Assembly (NCBI RefSeq): GCF_027172205.1
Contig: NC_070614.1
Location: 40,058,001-40,122,000 of the forward strand
Length of the DNA stretch: 64,000 nt
DNA from: Podarcis raffonei
Taxonomy: Eukaryota; Chordata; Lepidosauria; Squamata; Lacertidae
Reading direction: 5' to 3'
The notes under the pieces were generated by a model. The model did no database searches and was not told the DNA's origin. It worked only from the letters and a program-made list of their open reading frames with translations. Position numbers and translations under genes: made by a program. Positions within the stretch are counted from its first letter, which is position 1. Each line of letters begins with the position of its first letter. Shown one piece after another: positions 26,981-38,628 of the stretch.

Positions 26981-29900
26981 TCAGAGGTCACACTGCTCCC
27001 CTTTGCTCTGCAGCATCTGTGCCTGCATCTTCTGCAGCATTTCCTGCATCCGACGGAGCTGGACAAAGAGAGACGAGAGAGAGATGCTGAGGTTGCACTT
27101 GCCACCTTTTTTGTATCGCTTGCCGAGTGCTAAAATGCAGCTGCTGGACTCAGATCTAACATCGGACAGGGTCAGCAGCTGCTGGCTCCAAGGGAAAACA
27201 CAAACACAAAGCCTTAAAACGTGCAAAGACTCACCTCCTCGTCTTTCTCGCGAATTAATTTCTCCGTCTCTGCCAGAGGCAGGAGTGGCAGCTCAGTGGC
27301 ACTTTGACGTGACAGTTTCCTAGGGAGGCGAAAGAGAGTTGGTGATAGAGCACGGGAAGATCCTGGCTCCTGCTTGTACATTAGCTCTGGGGGAAGGCTG
27401 TAGCCTAGGGGTAGAGCACACCTGCCTTGCATGTGGAAGGTCCCGGGTTCAATCCCTGGCGTCTCCAGGTAAAGCTGGTGGAGAACCCTGCCTGAAACTC
27501 TGGAAAGCTGCTCCCAGGCAGTGTAGACCAGCGTTCTTCAACCTGGGGTGCCCAGTCATAGCTGGACAACAATTCCCATCAGCCCTGACCACTGGCTAAG
27601 CTGACTGGGAGCGATGGGAGTTGCAGTCCAACAATATCTGGGGACCCCAGGCTGAAGAACAATGGGTGCAGGGCATTGCTGAGCTAGTCGGACAAATGGC
27701 TGGACTCTGCGCAAGGCAGCTTGCTATGTTCACTGGATCATACCAATAAAGCAGTGCAGCATAGCGGCAAAGAGTGAGTGTAGCATGGCAGGAAGATAAT
27801 GGGTGTAAGGCAGGATTCCTGGTTAACTATGAACAAACAGCAAGCTAGTGCATGCAGCACATTCCGCCCTGCCTGCAAGCAGGGAGTGGGCTACATACGT
27901 ACCCCTACCTGAAGCATAACTAACACGTCCCCTCGCAGCTCTTTCCCCCAGTCCTTAAGCCAGGATGTGGGGAACCTTTGGCCCTCCAGATGTTGCTGAA
28001 CTAAGACTCCCATCAAGCCTAGCATGGTAGGACCTGGGATGACAGGAGCTGTAGTTCAGCAACATCTGGATGGGCAAAGGTTCCCCACATCTGCCTTAAA
28101 AGCAATTTGTTAAATTGCCAGTAGGGAGTTAAGGAACTGGGAACTGCCAACTTACTCCTTGGTATTTGCTGGATAAAACTTCATCTTTTTAAAGGATATA
28201 TCAGTGTGGAGTGTGCGCAGTTCCGTTTTATGATCATTTTCTTGTCTTAAATTAACCAGACTCCCTCCAGCCTCCATCTCACAACTGACCCCTCTGCCCT
28301 GGCCTGTCCAAATCCTCTTCCCTTACAGAAAACAGAATCTGCTTACGCGCGGCTGCTGCGGTCTCGTGCCCCAGGTCTGGTCAGACTCTGAATGCACTGC
28401 GCTCGGTAGTTTTCGTAATGGACTTCGTGGGTCACATCCTTTAAGTCCTGCATATGGGTTTGAATCAGCATGTTCCGAAGTTTGAGGAAGTCGCAGTGAG
28501 CCGCGTTTTCCACTAGGGGGTGGGGTGGGGGAAATAGGAAGTCGAGATCAGTAACTTCCTTTGACACAGCGCCCTCTGCTGAGTGCCCTCTTAAGGCAAC
28601 TTACCTTCCACTGTCCCCCAAGGATATTGCCGTCCCCGGAACACTTTGTCCTTCGACTCCTTGACCACCTGACTGGATCCAATTACAGCAAAGGGGATGC
28701 TTTGCTGCAGGAAGAACGCCAATGAGGCCTATTATTGCTCCACCTTTTCCATCCCACCCGACACTTCTCCCCCACAAAGACCAGACCAGAGCTCCTCACC
28801 TTCATCTCCGCATCCTGAGCTTTGAACTCTTCGTCTTCATCTGAGTCACAGTCAGGAAACTCATAGATATTGATCCCGTTTTCCTCTAACTCCTGCCGGA
28901 TCTGTATGTCCAAAGGAATCAAAATGTGGAGCTAAAATACCCATGAAATGTAGCGGTGCAGAGGACAGGACTAGCAGTGGGGTGTGTGAAGAAATTGGCT
29001 CCAGAGGTGCAGGTATTGCAATGAGATTTCCTGTAGAGTGTGCTGGAGGCTCCATATCCTTACAGTAAGGTGTTTACTTCAGACAAGTGTGCTACTTGCT
29101 GCATGCATCTGTTCCAACCCAGCATATATGAGTTTTCCCTTCAACATCCCTTTAAGAAGCCTCCCACAGGAACATAGGGGGCTGCCCCACATGGTGTCAG
29201 GCCATTGGTCCATCCAGCTCAGTATCGTCTACATTGATTGACAGAGGCTCTCCAGGGTTTCAGGTAGAGAGTCTACCTGGAGAGGCCAGGGATTGAACCT
29301 GGGACCTTCTGCATGCAAAGCAGATGTTCTTCCAGCTGAGCTATGGTGGCCCTTCCCCTTTCTCACCTTCTCTTTCTTGCGTTTCACCTCTGTTGGAGTC
29401 AAGCTGTCTGCCTTTCCAATCACCGGCACAATATTGACTTTGTCGTGGATGGCTCGGAGGAATACAATGTCCAGGGGGCGGAGCCTGTGGCAGAGGGGCG
29501 GGATCAAAATCCTTGACCCCTCTTTTCAGAGCCCCTAGCAGTTCTGCCTCCTACCCCCACTAACCCCTGGAGTCTCGAAGCTGGGCTTGTTTGCACAATT
29601 TGTGTTGAATTGTGATTGCCCCCTCTCACCATTCATTTCATTTTTTAATAAAAACATTAAAAAACAATCAGCATTCCAGCCCACTTAAGATCTAGCTGCC
29701 AGGTTTGTGCTGATAAGCTGGGCCGTCAGCACTAAAGGAAGTTGGCACATGCTCAGTGGCACTTTATTATGCTGCCACTCATCCCAGAAGAAGAAGAGTT
29801 TGGATTTGATATCCCGCTTTATCACTACCCAAAGGAGTCTCAAAGTGGCTAACATTCTCCTTTCCCTTCCTCCCCCACAACAAACACTCTGTGAGGTGAG

Positions 29901-32900
29901 TGGGGCCGAGAGACTTCAGATAAGTGTGACTAGCCCAAGGTCACCCAGCAGCTGCATGTGGAGGAGCGGAGACGCGAACCTGGTTCCCCAGATTACGAGT
30001 CTACCGCTCTTAACCACTACGCCACACTGGCTCTCAGCAATGAACTAGGTGCTGGAAATGAAAACCATGGAGAGCTGCTATCCTTTCAAGCACTGAAAGA
30101 CATGATCCTGATTCCCTATGGCCACACCCTAAAGCTCCACACATCTTACCCGTGTCCAAAGGGTGACAGGACATAGAGACAGCAGTGGACACGCCCATCC
30201 TGAATGTTCTTGCGGTCCAAGCCACTCTCATCTCGAAAGTACTGCTCAAACTGGGAATCAATGTAGTGGGCAATTGGCTTCCAGCTGCAGTAAAAACCAG
30301 GTAGGAGAAGAAAGGGGATGAGGTGGTAAGAAGGCCCCATTGCTAGTCAGAATCATACACACACCCCACCAAATCCTAGTTTCCTTAGCTACATTTACGT
30401 AATGAGGGGGACTAGAGCCTGGATTGATCTTTAAAGGCCAGGAGGAAGATCAGCTACTTCCACATAGACACACATCACTTGCCTGTTGTCTGAGGGAATG
30501 TCATAGGGCATCAAAGTTCTATCTGAGACATAACAACAAACCATGGTTTCCTGTGGCATGTGAGCTAGTTTGTCCACCAAACCAGGATCTTAAGCCCAGT
30601 TTGGTTGGCATCATGTCTGAATCAGTAAGCTATGGTTTGGTCCATTGCTTCGCTCTCAAAGGCCACTGCTTGCAACAGAATCTGGGGGTCCTCAAGATAA
30701 GGAGGGGAAGAAAGTAGAGGCGCACACTGTTATTTGCTTGTAACATCTGAAACAGTTAACATAAGCCATGGTTTGTGGTCTCAGTGCAAACCAACCATCT
30801 GTGGTGCTTGCTCTACAGTGAAAACCAGTCATTGGAATAGGGTGGGCAATCCTTTTTTCAGCCAACGACCACATGTCCTCCTGGATAATCTTGCCAAGAA
30901 TTATATACAAGAAGTGGGTGGGACCTGTCTTTTCCTCACTGCCCTCCTCTTATTTCTCTTTCATATACTGCTTTTCCCCCCTCCTGACACCTGCCCACTT
31001 CTGCACTAGATGTTATAATTGGGTGCTGAACATGCATGTATGAACTCTTTCCTCATCCTCCATCCTTTGGGCTTTCAAAAGTAGACAAGATATGCTTTCT
31101 TCGCTTTACTCTCAAAGACCCAATAAATATTGGCTTTCAGCACCCCTAAATTTGGACCCACTTCCCACCCATGAATCCTTGATTTCCCCAGATCTGGATC
31201 CCAGATCCCACCTTCCCTGCTATAGCACTTTTTCATCCTTCTGCTTCTTCAGAACTGGGGCACAGGAATACATCCAGCTGGCCTCTTACCACTCAGTGTT
31301 GTCCACTGCATCTCCAAATCCTGGGGTATCGATCACCGTCAATTTCACTTTCACCCCCCTTTCTTCAATGTCTACCGCATGCTTGACAATTTCCAAAGTC
31401 TGGGGGATCCTGCCTGCGAAGTGGGGGAGGCAGGGCAGTAATAGCAATGGGGTCACTTTCTCAGCTCTCCCCACCCCATCCAAAAACACTGCAGACTGGA
31501 GCTGCCATCAGTCCTTACCTTGCGCATCCGGGAGTATCCGGTCCTTGTATAGATCTGTCAAGAAGAGGCTATTGACAAGAGTGGATTTTCCCAGCCCAGA
31601 TTCTCCTATTGGATGAACATGAAGGTATCAGCTGATGATCCTTGAAATTGGAGGAACTTGATTAAGACAGGAATAAGCCTGAGAGACTAGTTTTCTGGTT
31701 CTCAGGTCTGGAGATGCATGAGGGATTTTATTTCTATGAATTCTGATGCAAACCTGACCTCAACGGATGCCTCCTGTACTGATCATCTTTCAGTTATGTC
31801 TCCAAATTTTGCAATACAGTCCTTGGCTCAAAAAATGCACCAACATGAAAATGCATATTTTTAAAAAATAAGACAGCTTAGAAATGCTTACAGTGAGATA
31901 AAGTACACATTTACTTATCATTTAAACTAATTATCATATGGGTGGTTTTTTGTTTTTTTAAATGTAGATTAATGCAGACTTGGTACAAAAATGAATTTAT
32001 GAATAAACATAGTAATTTAACACGGCCTGGAAACAGACTGGTCTGTCCAGCCCTAGTCAGGATTCTGATTTCTGTCCCTACTTCTGGAAGCAGAATATAT
32101 CCTAGTGCAGGCTTCCTCAACCTCGGCCCTCCAGATGTTTTGAGACTACAATTCCCAGCATACTTGACCACTGGTCCTGCTAGCTAGGGATCATTGGAGT
32201 TGTAGGCCAAAAACATCTGGAGGGCTGAGGTTGAGGAAGCCTGTCCTAGTGGATTCGAGGAGCAGGCCTGAGAGACTCGGCTCTCCTATGACACCTAAGA
32301 AGTGGATGCGTCTCAAGATACATTCTAGTGTGGCTTGGCACAAAAGGCAGCCAAACTGCCCACTGATCAGTCGCCATCAGTGTTTTGACCAGGGGGTTGG
32401 GCATGTTTTTTCAGGGCAATCCCTTCTGGTCACGCTTTCAGGGTCCACCAGCCAATTGTGGGCAGGTCAGAGACAAAAGTGGGCCGAGCCATTCATGTGA
32501 ATGTTACCACTGTATAGTAGCTTAGCTTCTACACAAGCACACTCACCCACTCTTCTCTATCCAGACAGCCAAAAGGCTCGATCACAGGTCAAAGCAATGG
32601 CAGACCTTGGGCTTTAAAATTTCAGCAGCCCCACCAGAAGGAGGAGGAGTATCAGGAAGAATGGATGAAATTTAAAGACTATTTAGATAAATATGTTAAG
32701 ATAACTTAATTGGAAAAGCTTGCAAATAATAGATAGGCTTAGGATTTAAATATGTAAGGATAAGACTTAAGATGTTTAAAGCTAAATTAGAAAGAATGAA
32801 AGAGGTTAAGTGATCAAGTAAATTTTTTGAGAAAATCGATTTTGGAAAACTGTTAAAATTATATATAATGAAATTCAACCAAGGGGATTTGAGGAAGTCA

Positions 32901-33720
32901 CTTAATAATGTTACCAAGATTTAAACAGGATGTATGTATGTATGTTTGTTTGTCTGTATGTGTGTTTGTTTTGAATTTTTGAAAATTAATTAAAAAAAAA
33001 AACTTCAGCAGCGCCTTGTGCGACGCCAAATTTCAGTGCCCTCCCCCCCCAACTCGCCTGCCGTTGTTTGTCATTGTTGCAGAGCGCCCTGCAGCACCCT
33101 CTCAGCTCGGCACCCAGTGTGGGGGAACCAGTCGTGCTCCCCTAAATCCACCTCTGGTCAAATACACATTGGACATAAAACGAATGTGTAGTGTTGAAAG
33201 CCCAGTCGGGGACGGGGAGGAGAGGGTTGTGCCCTACACAGTGCCCTGAGGACCAGGCAGAGAGGCCTGAATGGCTGCACTTGGTGCGCAAGCCAGAGTC
33301 TCTTCCACAACCTGGTCTGAACCATGCAAAATGCAACACTTAAGGGCACCTCTTCATTTTCCAAGACAAAACAGCAGGTCTGCAATAGCATGGAAAGGAA
33401 AGAGAGCCGCAGGGAGTGTGTCTGGGTGCATTCAGGGGTGTTGGAGCTGGTGAGGATGGAGAAAGTGGGTCTTTTCAACACGTTACCTGCAACCATCAGA
33501 GTGAAATCGAACCCCTTCTTTACGGACTTTCTGTGGACTTGGGTGGGCAGAGTTGCAAATCCAACGTAATCTTTGTCCTGAGGCAGACAAGAAAGATAGC
33601 GTCAGGAGGAGGCGTCCCACTGTCTGGTCCTTCCAAGGTGTTCAGAGAGAGACTCAAAAGAAAACAACTCAAAGGAAGAAAGGCAAAAGAGAGTCCCTCT
33701 TACGAGTTTCTTACCATCAT
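26981..33720 (-). CDS. SEPTIN1: Septin 1
   Basis: A filament-forming GTP-binding protein of the cortical cytoskeleton, acting in hetero-oligomers during cell division and in immune cells. Coding exons in transcription order: 33720-33715, 33577-33487, 31605-31519, 31413-31290, 30284-30150, 29484-29367, 28901-28800, 28704-28605, 28512-28347, 27319-27235 and 27058-26981. All splice ends and phases fit, giving 363 residues (human 367). GTPase motifs: G1 GESGLGKST at 33-41, G3 DTPG at 90-93 and G4 GKAD at 171-174. The acidic CDSDEDEEF stretch, PWGTVEVEN and the C-terminal coiled-coil [18 protein letters not shown] are kept. It is closest to SEPTIN1 among septins by its N-terminus ([11 protein letters not shown]) and tail. 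Exon 1 adds only Met-Met. No break is seen. Confidence 0.96.
27393..27725 (+). repeat. tRNA-derived SINE split by a palindromic MITE
   Basis: The SINE head (ggctgtagcctaggggtaga, then ggttcaatccctggcgtctc) spans 27393 to about 27528. The body resumes at about 27663-27725 (gacaaatggctggactctgc). A palindromic MITE of the gactacaactcccatcatcc family occupies 27529-27662 between them. The locus lies in SEPTIN1 intron 9 on the opposite strand. Confidence 0.75.
27963..28098. repeat. Palindromic MITE copy
   Basis: Outer words ggatgtggggaacctttggc and gggcaaaggttccccacatc are nearly exact reverse complements, with inner arms around gactcccatc. It is a well-preserved fold-back copy in SEPTIN1 intron 9. 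Confidence 0.8.
29168..29358 (-). repeat. tRNA-derived SINE (reverse)
   Basis: Read on the minus strand: agctcagctggaagaacatc, then a B box in gggttcaatccctgg, and a body ending near the words for 'ggccattggtccatccagc'. Located in SEPTIN1 intron 6. Confidence 0.75.
29788..30040 (-). repeat. MIR-like CORE-SINE (reverse)
   Basis: On the minus strand it starts agccagtgtggcgtagtggt, continues through a conserved core with gggtgaccttgggctagtca, and ends with a tail complementary to 'gaagaagaagagtttggat'. The core and tRNA-like head resemble MIR/CORE-SINEs. Located in SEPTIN1 intron 5. Confidence 0.75.
32105..32252. repeat. Palindromic MITE copy
   Basis: Outer words caggcttcctcaacctcggc and gctgaggttgaggaagcctg are almost exact reverse complements, with a gactacaattcccagc arm inside. 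Confidence 0.8.
32640..33001 (+). mobile_element. L1 LINE 3' tail
   Basis: AT-rich L1-like 3' untranslated sequence with a purine bias, ending in A(11) at about 32991-33001. Similar words flank it (aaaatttcagcagc at left, aaaacttcagcagc at right), an approximate target-site duplication. Located in SEPTIN1 intron 2. Confidence 0.6.
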
Positions 33721-34544
33721 TGGTCTCTAGTTGTACGGAGGAGACGCTGCAGGGATGTCAGTGTGCACCTTGTTGGCTCAAACACCAACTTCCTGTGGCA
33801 GTGAAACAGGAAGCCAGATCTGCACCCGTATCAGAGCATCGTCATCTCCCATTGGCTGGCCTATTTTCGTTTCCCTCCTTTCCTTCCACCTGTGGGTAGC
33901 ACACATTTCAAGTTAAAATATCACTGCTTGGAAGGTTGTGTGGGAGCTGACTGACGCACTGCCTTTTCCTCAGCTCTTATGCTCATGGGACAAGCTTGTA
34001 AATGGTGACTGAGGTCACTTCTCGCCCCCTTGCTGCGACCCATTTCCTCACAAAAAGACAGTGCTCAAGGGGGCTTATGAAACAAGCACACACAGAAGAG
34101 AGGCTTTGGGTACATTCACATTGCCACTTACTCTGTGCCGGTTTTTGAAGCTGCATTTGCATGGCGTTTAGCCACAAGCCGTATCAGACTTTGGCAAATA
34201 CTGCTGTTTGGTGTGTTTTCCCTTCTAACCAGCTTCAGTCCAACTAGAAAACTTAAGCCACATTTAATTTGTACTTAAAAATGGTGTGGGCATTTGAGAC
34301 AGGCATCACACATGCGCAATGAGCATGCATGCACATGCTTCATTTCACAAAAAAATAAAATCATTATTGAAATCATAATCAAATCAAGATCAGACAAGAG
34401 AACGACTTTTTTGTGTGGATGAGGAGAGTTAGACATAATATAAAGATTACCCGGCGAAAGCAAGCTCACACCTCTCAGAGTTTGTATACTTACTTAAGGT
34501 ACACATGTAAGAGGCTCGTTTATAATTATATTTTGGGAATGATT

Positions 34545-34894
34545 TATTGTGACGTGGGGTTTGTGATTTCAGCTCTCTTGACATAATATGCTGGAGACAG
34601 TTCTGTAGTAACACTTCTTTATTAAAGCAAACAAGACTTAGAACTGAGGAGGGGAGAGCTACATTTATAGGGACAGGGAACTAGCTAGAAAGGATACATT
34701 TTGGAGGGAACAATATCAGGCAATCACAGTCCTGCCTTTTGGAGGAAACCAATAAGACAGAGGATCCAAATACAGCAGCTTAAATGAACCAATAGTAGCT
34801 GTACCCTCTGGAACCAAAAGGCAGTTACTTTACCCTAATGCAAATACAGACAATAATAATACAGATTTAAAATCCTTTGACTCAATACACAACA
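34545..34894. mobile_element. Solo LTR, copy 1 (350 bp)
   Basis: A retrovirus-like LTR left alone without internal region; a fossil with no coding parts. It is nearly identical to the LTR at 59131-61316 apart from that copy's insertion. A TATTAAA polyadenylation-type signal lies near 34620. The 5-base direct repeat TGATT flanks it (34540-34544 and 34895-34899), fitting LTR integration. It lies inside an older hAT-like repeat. Family not assigned; the close match between copies suggests moderate or young age. Confidence 0.85.
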
Positions 34895-34943
34895 TGATTC
34901 ATGTTCTTATGTGTTCTTTTATACTTTCTGGATGTCCCGTGAT

Positions 34944-35346
34944 CTAGTGCTGGATTTACGTATAAGGTAAATAAGCCACAGCTTAGGGCCCCACACTCTT
35001 GGGGGCCCCAAAAAATTTAAAAGGAAAAAACAACTGGATGTACATTTCCAAAATATAAAACAACAACACCTACATACAACAACAGTGTTTTGTGTTGTGT
35101 AGGCTGCTATGATGTAAGTAATGGGCCCCGCCTGTGAGCCTACTCCTTAAAACATCACTGGTAAAATACATATTTTATTATGTGCAAATGGCTTTAGATA
35201 CCTAGTACATCGATAAATTACCATATAGCGTATATTCAACATAAAAAACAGCGACAATTTGTTGTTGACCAAGGACAGCTGGACGTATAAAGGGCCCCAT
35301 TACCCCTTCAGTAGTTTAGGATCTCATCAAACCTAAATCCGGCCCT
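34944..35346. mobile_element. hAT-type MITE, copy 2
   Basis: The same family as 20186-20636 (tgctggatttacgtataag at left, ctaaatccggccctg at right, paired gggcccc words). The flanks CCCGTGAT and GCCACGAT look like a decayed 8-base duplication. The uninterrupted sequence at about 43163-43185 shows the site without it. Confidence 0.8.
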
Positions 35347-35857
35347 GCCACGATCATATTATAAAGCAGCTCTTTCTGTGCTATAAATCAAGCCCTGCTA
35401 GGAGGCGATTCTTTTTGTTTTCCAATATATTTCTTATCGATTAAAATAAACCTGTGTGTTGTGAGCAATTTTGATTCTGAAAGTGTGGCCCAGAAAAGAA
35501 AAAAGAAAGCCTTTGAGCCTCTGCATTGGCTCTCTCGCAGCTTACTTCTGTATTGTGTCTGTTCCCTACCCAGCCTCTAGGGGGCTCCTGCTCTCCCTGT
35601 ACTAATGCAGAACACAGGAAACAGGCAAGCAAGCCATGTATCTGCTGTGTCTGTGTGTGATTGGTGGAATCCACAGATTTTGCTCCAGCTGAATTTCTGC
35701 TGCTCCCCCACCCCACATTTTATTTTTTATTTTTTGAAGGCAGACCCACCACGCAGAGTGTCTGCCACTATTCAGCTCTGGATGAAACTAAAGCACGTGT
35801 AAATGGGGCCTTCCAGACTGTTGCGATTTCCAGGCAGGACTCAAGTTAATGTGCCAG

Positions 35858-36212
35858 TTTACGGGATGCAGGTTACGGGTTAAACCACAGAGCCTAGGAC
35901 TTGCCGATCAGAAGGTCGGTGGTTCAAATCCCCGCGATGGGGTGAGCTCCCATTGCTCGGTCCCTGCTCCTGCAAACCTAGCAGTTTGAAAGCACCTCAA
36001 GTACAAGTAGATAAATAGGTACCGCTCCGGCGGGAAGGTAAACGGCATTTCTGTGCACTGCTTTTGGTTCGCCAGAAGCGGCGTAGTCATGCTGGCCACA
36101 TGACCCGGAAGCTGTACGCCGGCTCCCTCGGCCAATAAAGCGAGATGAGCGCCGCAACCCCAGAGTCGGCTACGACTGGACCTAATGGTCAGGGGCCCCT
36201 TTACCTTAAGTT
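35858..36212 (+). repeat. Sauria SINE
   Basis: The tRNA-derived head (gggttaaaccacagagccta, then gaaggtcggtggttcaaatc), the middle 'gataaataggtaccgctcc' and 3' end 'gactggacctaatggtcag...ccctttacctta' match the lizard and snake Sauria SINE, whose 3' end is related to BovB. This supports a squamate source. Confidence 0.92.
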
Positions 36213-36495
36213 CAGGTCTTGCCATTATAGTTTGCTTGGGGAGTTTTGCACAGCAAACCCAAAAGATCAGATTTTCTGCGATAAGGAAAGTGATGGAAAA
36301 GTGCATTGGGAAGGGTTGGAAAGCCCTTTCTTGGATGCAGCGTCGCCTGAGCTCCCTACAAACGGATCAGGATGAACGCTCAGTAAACAGGGCACTCCTG
36401 CACCCGAAATACTGTACCTGTAATTTCATTTGTTTATTTTCTTCCATCTCTGTTGTCCTTTCTTCTGTCATGAAACTTAGGACAATGTTCTAGTT

Positions 36496-36628
36496 ACAGG
36501 TAGGTAGCCATGTTGGTCTGCCATAGTCGAAACAAAATAAAATAAAAATTCCTTCCAGTAGCACCAATAACTAACTTAGTTGGTCTCTAAGGTGCTACTG
36601 GAAGGAATTTTTTATTTTTATTTTGTTA
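36496..36628. repeat. Inverted LINE-tail dimer, copy 2
   Basis: The left half reads ggtagccatgttggtctgcc, an AT run and ccttccagtagcacc. The right half returns as ggtgctactggaagg and an AT run. The arrangement resembles 17286-17443. Confidence 0.6.
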
Positions 36629-36762
36629 GGACAATGTATTCACCAGATCTTTAATAACATGTGCCTTCATCCTTGGGCCATTATTGGTAACACAGTCTTC
36701 TCATTCTGAAGTTTAAACTGGGGGGGGGAGCCTCAGAGCCAAAACTCTCTTAGATCCAATTA

Positions 36763-36988
36763 CAGTGGTACCTCAGGTTACATACGCTTCAGGTTACAGA
36801 CTCCGCTAACCCAGAAATAGTGCTTCAGGTTAAGAACTTTGTTTCAGGATGAGAACAGAAATCGTGCTCCGGCGGCATGGCAGCAGTAAGAGGCCCCGTT
36901 AGCTAAAGTGGTGCTTCAGGTTAAGAACAGTTTCAGGTTAAGTACGGACCTCCGGAACGAATTAAGTACTTAACCCGAGGTACCACTG
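36763..36988. mobile_element. Tc1/mariner-type MITE (226 bp)
   Basis: TA-flanked inverted ends CAGTGGTACCTCAGGTTA and CCCGAGGTACCACTG; the same family as 13980-14201. Confidence 0.88.
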
Positions 36989-36989
36989 T

Positions 36990-38018
36990 ATTGCAAACTG
37001 CTCCGAAAACTATTTTGGCTAAAGGGGCAGGGCATACGTACTATACACAAACCACTCTCATCAGCCTATGCATGGACACGTAGCCAGGAATTTTGTTTGG
37101 AGGGGCAGCCAAAGTTGTTTAGCTTTTAGGAAATCATCCCATGAAGATGACATTACGGGGGGCAGGCTTCTACTGGGAGAGGCAGGCTTTGGCTGGGGGG
37201 TTAGAACCTCAGAATATTGAGTAATTTCAGTGCTTTTCAATAATATTTGTGGATATTATTGCCCTCCGCCCAGCTACACCCATAAGCCCCTGCCAGGGAT
37301 GTAAACTTACCAGTGGCTTTGGCAGGTGAGTGGGGCTGCCTTGACATGAGGCAAAGGAGCAAGTGAGTTGGTGGGGTTTTCTTGAGGGAGGGGCACCAGT
37401 CCGCTATCCTCCATGCCTATTGCTTGAGACAATTGCAAGCCTGTTTCCTTGTTTTGAAATAGGTATTTCATTGATTTTTGCAGAAGAATAATGAACACAA
37501 AAAACTTGGAGTACAGTTCATCAAACACAGTTAGCATCATAAAAGTACACACACAAAAACAAAGTTTGTTCTCGAAGTTGATCTCTCCATAGTGAAACGT
37601 GGCTGTGATAAAGATACTGATTTTGTTTATATACTCAAGAATCAAAGACCATATACGCAGAAATTTGTATTTCTTTGCCCTTTTAGCACTCTGCTGTGCT
37701 GAGTCAAACATTCGGAGAACATTATTTCCTTTACTCGAGTGAACCATGACTGCAAAGACCCTGACCCGTTTGCCACCTGATCGCAATTCCCATAAGTTCT
37801 TATTTCCCCCTAATGTGTTTTATTTTTGTTTTTTAACACATTACGGCCACAGAGGCTGCACTCAACCTCAGAAGACTTTTATAGGAGGAGGAACTTTCAA
37901 CCCTGTCCCCCTCTGGCAGTTTTTCTGCTGAAAAGTCTTCCACCCACAACCACATTGCCTTTTCCTCCACTCACTCTTACATGTATTTTTGAAACAAATT
38001 GCCAACTTCCGTTTCCCC

Positions 38019-38062
<44 letters not shown>

Positions 38063-38236
38063 GCAGTGTGTAGCACTGTTGTAAGACTTGTCTCTGTAGA
38101 TGATTTGTCATTCAGGAAGCATCTATAGCCTTGAAATGAACATTAAACATTTGGGAGTTCTTTGCTCAAGTCCATGATGCCTATCTGGCCAGTCTTACAG
38201 GTCCATTCACAGTGTGATCAAATGCCAAAGTCACAG

Positions 38237-38274
<38 letters not shown>

Positions 38275-38600
38275 TTGCATTGGTGTAATTCCTTCCCTCA
38301 TTGCGCAGGTGCCACCCCTCGTGCATATGCATATTCAGAGTCTTTCATCACCCACGTTTCCTCTCCTGCCCACATCATACCCTTTGCTTTTTGTACCACG
38401 TGGGGGAGCGAAAGTAGCAGTACGGTTTTGAGATTTGGAAGCTTAAGAGTCTCCCCTCTTCCCCATTCTCCTTCATCTCCTGCCATAGCCGCTTGCTCCT
38501 CTTGAATCTGTCTCTTGGCTTGATCAAACTATTCATCTGGTGCCTTCCTGCCAGTCATGTCCTCCAGAAAATAAGCTCTTGAACCGTTTAAGCCGCTGCT
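36990..38600. other. Spacer upstream of the integrin gene
   Basis: No gene is recognised. A compound (CT)n(CA)n tract lies at about 38025-38063 and a (TG)n tract at about 38239-38273. A 159-codon minus-strand open frame (37786-37307) has no recognisable motif and is probably chance. Confidence 0.45.
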
Positions 38601-38628
38601 GCTGCTGCTGCCGCTGCCACGACCCAGG

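Larger units (their letters stand above)
34200..35490 (-). mobile_element. hAT-like element holding two later insertions
   Basis: Outside the inserted solo LTR (34545-34894) and hAT MITE (34944-35346), this sequence read on the minus strand matches the element at 43017-43706. Shared words include ctgggccacac, taagaaata, gcttgatttata, ctttataatatgatc, acgggacatcc and gtgagcttgctttcg in the same order. The low-coordinate boundary is approximate. Confidence 0.65.

Noticed and set aside
37307-37786. A 159-codon minus-strand open frame upstream of the integrin gene
   Set aside because: It has hydrophobic stretches but no family match I can recognise, no clear promoter and AT-rich chance composition.
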